Source of the DNA: SXTU01 sp964496695
Lineage (GTDB): Bacteria > Verrucomicrobiota > Verrucomicrobiia > Limisphaerales > SXTU01
Direction: 5' to 3'
Assembly (NCBI GenBank): GCA_964496695.1
Contig: CAZCBE010000001.1
Span: 62,001-126,000 of the forward strand
Length of the DNA stretch: 64,000 bases
Both the position numbers and the translations under genes were made by a program. Below the pieces are notes generated by a model that was not told the DNA's origin, ran no database searches, and was given only the letters and a program-made list of their open reading frames with translations. Below, in pieces: positions 61,115-64,000 of the stretch (its first letter is position 1; the number at the start of each line of letters is the position of its first letter).

Positions 61115-62074
61115 ATGAGCGCCTCCCCGATGATCGAGGTCGAGAACCTCACCAAGCGCTATGGCGGCCGGGCCGCGGTCCGTGACCTGACCTTCACGGT
61201 GAAACGTGGCGAGATTGTGGGCTTCCTCGGCCAGAACGGCGCGGGGAAGACGACCACCATGCGGATGCTCTCGTGCTTCATGCCAGCCACTTCGGGCACG
61301 GCCCGCGTGGCGGGCTTCGACGTGTTCACGCAGGCGGACGAGGTGCGCCGCCGCATCGGTTACATGCCGGAGGGCAACCCGCTCCACATTGACATGCGCG
61401 TGCGCGAATACCTGAAGTTCCGCGCCCGGCTCAAGGGCCTGAGCGTCACGCGCAGCCGCGAGCGCGTGGACATCGTCACCGAGCAATGCGGCCTGGGGGA
61501 CGTGGCCAACCGGGTCATCGGCACCCTCTCCGGCGGCTATCGGCAACGGGTCGGCCTCGCGGACGCGCTCGTGCACGAGCCGGAACTCATCATCCTCGAC
61601 GAGCCGACCAAGAACCTGGACGCCCACCTCACGCGCACGGTGCGGCAGCTCATCAAGGACGTGAGCAGGGACCGCACGGTCTTCATCTCCTCGCATCTGC
61701 TGCCGGAGGTGGAGCTGACCTGCACGCGGGTCATCATCATCCATCAGGGAGCGATCCGGGAGAGCGGCACGATGGACGAACTGCAGCGCAAGATGAGCGC
61801 CGGCCAGCAGGTCATCGCCGAGTTGTGCGCGCCGGTGCCCGACCTGCGCGAGGCGTGGGAGCACATGGCGGAGGTCGAGCACTTCGACATCGCCGCCGCC
61901 GAGGGCAATTTCCACCGCTGCTCGCTCACCCCGCGCGCGGGCGTGGATCTGCGCCCGCAAATCTTCGATCTGGCCAAGGCGCGCGGCTGGCAGCTCCGCG
62001 AGCTGACCCGGGCCCGGCATTCGCTGGAGGACATCTTCATGCATGTGACCAAGCGCGATCAGGAGGAGAACTGA
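61115..62074 (+). CDS. ABC transporter ATPase of the GldA type
   Basis: The 319-residue product begins MSASPMIEVENLTKRYGGRA. Walker A is GQNGAGKTT, the signature is LSGGYRQRVGLADAL and Walker B LIILDEPTKNLD. Beyond about residue 220 is a C-terminal domain (AEVEHFDIAAAEGNFHRCSL) seen in GldA and related polysaccharide-type ATPases. With the permease and the GldG-like gene it forms the Gld-type ABC complex, needed for gliding in Bacteroidetes. In other phyla it is common but its substrate is not known. Confidence 0.88.
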   Translation: MSASPMIEVENLTKRYGGRAAVRDLTFTVKRGEIVGFLGQNGAGKTTTMRMLSCFMPATSGTARVAGFDVFTQADEVRRRIGYMPEGNPLHIDMRVREYLKFRARLKGLSVTRSRERVDIVTEQCGLGDVANRVIGTLSGGYRQRVGLADALVHEPELIILDEPTKNLDAHLTRTVRQLIKDVSRDRTVFISSHLLPEVELTCTRVIIIHQGAIRESGTMDELQRKMSAGQQVIAELCAPVPDLREAWEHMAEVEHFDIAAAEGNFHRCSLTPRAGVDLRPQIFDLAKARGWQLRELTRARHSLEDIFMHVTKRDQEEN

Positions 62075-62075
62075 A

Positions 62076-62212
62076 ATGTCCAATGTCCAATGTCCAATGT
62101 CCAATGAATGCCCAATGTCCAATGCCTGCGATTCGGAGTTTGTGGGCAGCATGAGGAATTGGTCATTGGGGCTTGGTCATTCATTGGACATTGGACATTG
62201 GACATTGGTCGT
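62076..62212. repeat. Word-iterated palindrome (CCAATG type), copy 2
   Basis: The left arm repeats GTCCAAT and the right arm ATTGGAC, for instance TGTCCAATGTCCAATG and its reverse ATTGGACATTGGACATTG. It fills the whole 147-nt spacer between the GldA-like and permease genes. Confidence 0.75.
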
Positions 62213-62221
62213 TCACCGGTA

Positions 62222-62974
62222 ATGCAACCCTTCCTCACCCTTGTCCGTCGCGAGCTGGGCGGCTGCTACGTCTCCCTGATCGGCTACGTCATCGTGGCGG
62301 CGGTGCAGTTCCTCCTCGGGCTGAGCTTCATCATCGTGCTGCGGGCGCTGGTCAACAAGCCCTTCGACGTGCCGATGACCGAGGCGTTCTTCAACAACGG
62401 CCTGTTCTGGCTGGTGATGCTGCTGGCCCCGCCCATCATCACCATGCGGACGTTCGCCCATGAGAAGTTCTCCGGCACCTACGAGACCCTGATGACCACG
62501 CCGGTCAACGACCTCCAGGTCGTGCTGGCCAAGTTCACCGGCGCGCTCTTCTTCTTCATGTCCGCGTGGCTGCCGCTGCTGGCGTATCCGTTCCTGCTCA
62601 AGCGCTTTTCCGTGGACCTCTCGGTGGTGGACCGGGGCGCGGTGGGCGGCACGTTCGTCGGCATCTTCCTCTTCGGGGCGCTCTACATTTCGCTGGGCTG
62701 CTTCGCCTCGGCGCTCACCCGCAGCCAGATCGTCGCGGCGATGAACGCCTTCGTGATCGGCCTCGGCCTGTTCCTCCTGAGCTACCTCACCTTCATCATC
62801 CCGCCCAACCCCGGCTGGCAGTCGGTCGTGCTCCAGCACGTCTCGATGATCGAGCACATGAAGGACTTCACCCGCGGCATCGTGGACACACGGCAGGTGG
62901 TCTTTTATGTGAGCCTCACGTCCTTGTTCCTGTTCCTGACCCTGAAGGTCGTGGAGAGCCGGAGGTGGCGGTGA
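62222..62974 (+). CDS. ABC transporter permease of the GldF type
   Basis: The 250-residue product (MQPFLTLVRRELGGCYVSLI) has six hydrophobic segments, among them GYVIVAAVQFLLGLSFIIVL, WLVMLLAPPIITMRTFA and VGIFLFGALYISLGCFASAL. TMRTFAHEKFSGTYETLMTT and LVVLAKFTGALFFF-like sequence are the usual ABC-2 permease (GldF) pattern. It is the membrane partner of the upstream ATPase, with the GldG-like protein following after a second palindromic spacer. Confidence 0.85.
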   Translation: MQPFLTLVRRELGGCYVSLIGYVIVAAVQFLLGLSFIIVLRALVNKPFDVPMTEAFFNNGLFWLVMLLAPPIITMRTFAHEKFSGTYETLMTTPVNDLQVVLAKFTGALFFFMSAWLPLLAYPFLLKRFSVDLSVVDRGAVGGTFVGIFLFGALYISLGCFASALTRSQIVAAMNAFVIGLGLFLLSYLTFIIPPNPGWQSVVLQHVSMIEHMKDFTRGIVDTRQVVFYVSLTSLFLFLTLKVVESRRWR

Positions 62975-63108
62975 CCAATTCCCAATTCCCGATGACCAAT
63001 CAATGCCCAATGCTCAATGCCCGGCACCCCCGTGGCGCCCACCGGTCCATTGGTCATTCGGACTTGGTCATTCATTGGTCATTGGCCATTGGCCATTGGT
63101 CATTCCGC
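62974..63108. repeat. Word-iterated palindrome (CCAATG type), copy 3
   Basis: The left arm has CCAATTCCCAATTCC and CCAATCAATGCCCAATG and the right arm GGTCATTCATTGGTCATTG and GGCCATTGGCCATTGG. The GC-rich centre is near 63025. It fills the 147-nt spacer before the GldG-like gene. Confidence 0.72.
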
Positions 63109-63121
63109 TCTTCGCCCGCCC

Positions 63122-64000
63122 ATGCCTGAAGACCCCGACAATCCCACGCCCAGCTTTTCCTCCGCGCGCCGGTTCGGCACGGGGTTTGGCGTGCTGGTGG
63201 GCGTCGTGGCCTTTGTCGCCATCGTGCTGATGGTGAACTTTCTCGGCACGCGCCACTTCACCCGCGTGGCGCTCTCGGAGGACCGTGTGCCACCGCTGGC
63301 GACCGTCACGCTGCAGGTGCTGGGCGTGCTCACCAACGACCTGCACGTCACCATTTTTTTCGACCCGGACGAGACGCTCTACTCGCACATCCTCCTCACG
63401 CTCCGCCAATACGCCGATGCCAGCCCGCGGGTGAAGATCACCACCGTCAACTATCTCACCGAACCGGCCAAGGCCGAACAGGTCAAGTCCGCCTACAAGC
63501 TCCCCCCCGGCACCAAGGACGTCGTCATCTTCTCGTTGAATGGCCGCAGCCGGGTGGTCCGCCAGGGCGAACTGTCCGAATACGACACGACCAAGCTGCT
63601 CTCCGGCCAGAGCCAGTCGGTGAAGCGCAAGTCCTTCAGCGGCGAATCGTTCTTCACCTCCGCCATCTACAGCCTCGTCGAGACCCGCCGGCCCACCGTG
63701 TATTTCATGGTGGGCCACGACGAGCATGACCCGGCCGTCTCCGCCACGCAGACGGGCTACGGCAAGCTGACCATGCTGCTGCAGGCGAACAACATGGACA
63801 CCTTGCACCTGCCCCTGCTGGGCACCAACGAGGTGCCCGCCGACTGCAGCCTGCTGATCATCGGCGGGCCGAAGACGCCCTTCAACGGCACCCAGCGCGA
63901 GAAGCTCAACCGTTATCTCAACCAGGGCGGCCGCGCGCTGCTGCTCCTGCATGCCGGCAGCAACCACGAGCTGGAACCGCTGCTCGAACAGTGGGGCGTG
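63122..64000 (+). CDS. GldG-like ABC auxiliary protein, cut by window edge
   Basis: The frame is open from ATG 63122 to the window end, 293 residues so far. MPEDPDNPTPSFSSARRFGT is followed by a membrane helix (GVLVGVVAFVAIVLMVNFLG) and then the extracytoplasmic Gldg_ABC/DUF4350-like domain: LSEDRVPPLATVTLQVLG, LHVTIFFDPDETLYSHILLT, and YFMVGHDEHDPAVSATQTGY, then LPLLGTNEVPADCSLLIIGG. It would form the Gld-type complex with the two upstream genes. The remainder lies outside the window. Confidence 0.82.
   Translation, partial: MPEDPDNPTPSFSSARRFGTGFGVLVGVVAFVAIVLMVNFLGTRHFTRVALSEDRVPPLATVTLQVLGVLTNDLHVTIFFDPDETLYSHILLTLRQYADASPRVKITTVNYLTEPAKAEQVKSAYKLPPGTKDVVIFSLNGRSRVVRQGELSEYDTTKLLSGQSQSVKRKSFSGESFFTSAIYSLVETRRPTVYFMVGHDEHDPAVSATQTGYGKLTMLLQANNMDTLHLPLLGTNEVPADCSLLIIGGPKTPFNGTQREKLNRYLNQGGRALLLLHAGSNHELEPLLEQWGV

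Noticed and set aside
60975..63108. CRISPR array in the CCAATG repeat region
   Set aside because: Repeated words are short, irregular and arranged as inverted halves; no constant repeat with unique spacers and no cas genes.

Overview
The window looks like a scaffold from an uncultured Verrucomicrobiota bacterium (Pedosphaera/Limisphaerales-like). This is inferred from gene content (secreted sialate O-acetylesterase, ceramidase-like hydrolase, GldA/F/G-like ABC genes, many Lys/Ala-rich small proteins), high GC, and abundant palindromic intergenic repeats. A run of Ns flanked by long G and C homopolymers (about 19066-19190) marks an assembly join, so linkage across it is not certain.

Positions 1-18951 read as a mobile or conjugative element. 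A minus-strand replication block encodes a SymE-like protein, a motif-IV-less N6-methylase-like protein, a zinc-ribbon protein, a CHC2/Toprim primase and a replication-relaxation protein. Then come a sigma factor, an HTH-cupin regulator, a VirD4/TraG-like ATPase, and a nested inverted-repeat region that could be an origin of transfer. Next is a compact three-gene operon with a PD-(D/E)XK-like nuclease (candidate defence system). After it lie a C5-methylase-like protein, a lone receiver domain, a large serine recombinase with a small partner gene, and an HTH/RuvC-like pair.

Positions 19246-38160 are accessory: lipoproteins, a secreted 1121-aa protein with a caspase/CHAT-like C-terminus next to a PepSY-like secreted protein, and a secreted metallo-beta-lactamase-fold hydrolase. 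A minus-strand SOS cassette follows: NUC1-type nuclease, lexA with a palindromic operator over its start codon, and a single 1406-aa polypeptide fusing Pol IV (DinB) to a DnaE-type Pol III alpha. Beyond it are a DUF72 gene, an HTH pseudogene, an AT-rich three-gene operon with a membrane HExxH protease, a decayed IS5-type transposase, an intact double-HTH gene, and a comM (yifB) gene that has lost its N-terminal half. The comM truncation may be the right edge of an island.

Positions 38600-64000 look chromosomal: sialate O-acetylesterase, ceramidase-like enzyme, an ABC exporter, a MacA/MacB-ATPase/TolC-like efflux set, yraN, rnhB, an RluD-type synthase, lgt, tRNA-Gln(UUG), a thioredoxin-fold protein, a CE7-type esterase, infC, nth, an HtrA protease, a monooxygenase-like protein, and the start of a Gld-type ABC operon that runs off the right edge. 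Several families of palindromic repeats lie between, and sometimes inside, these genes. A roughly 65-nt structured element occurs three times, each time just downstream of a gene and in that gene's orientation.
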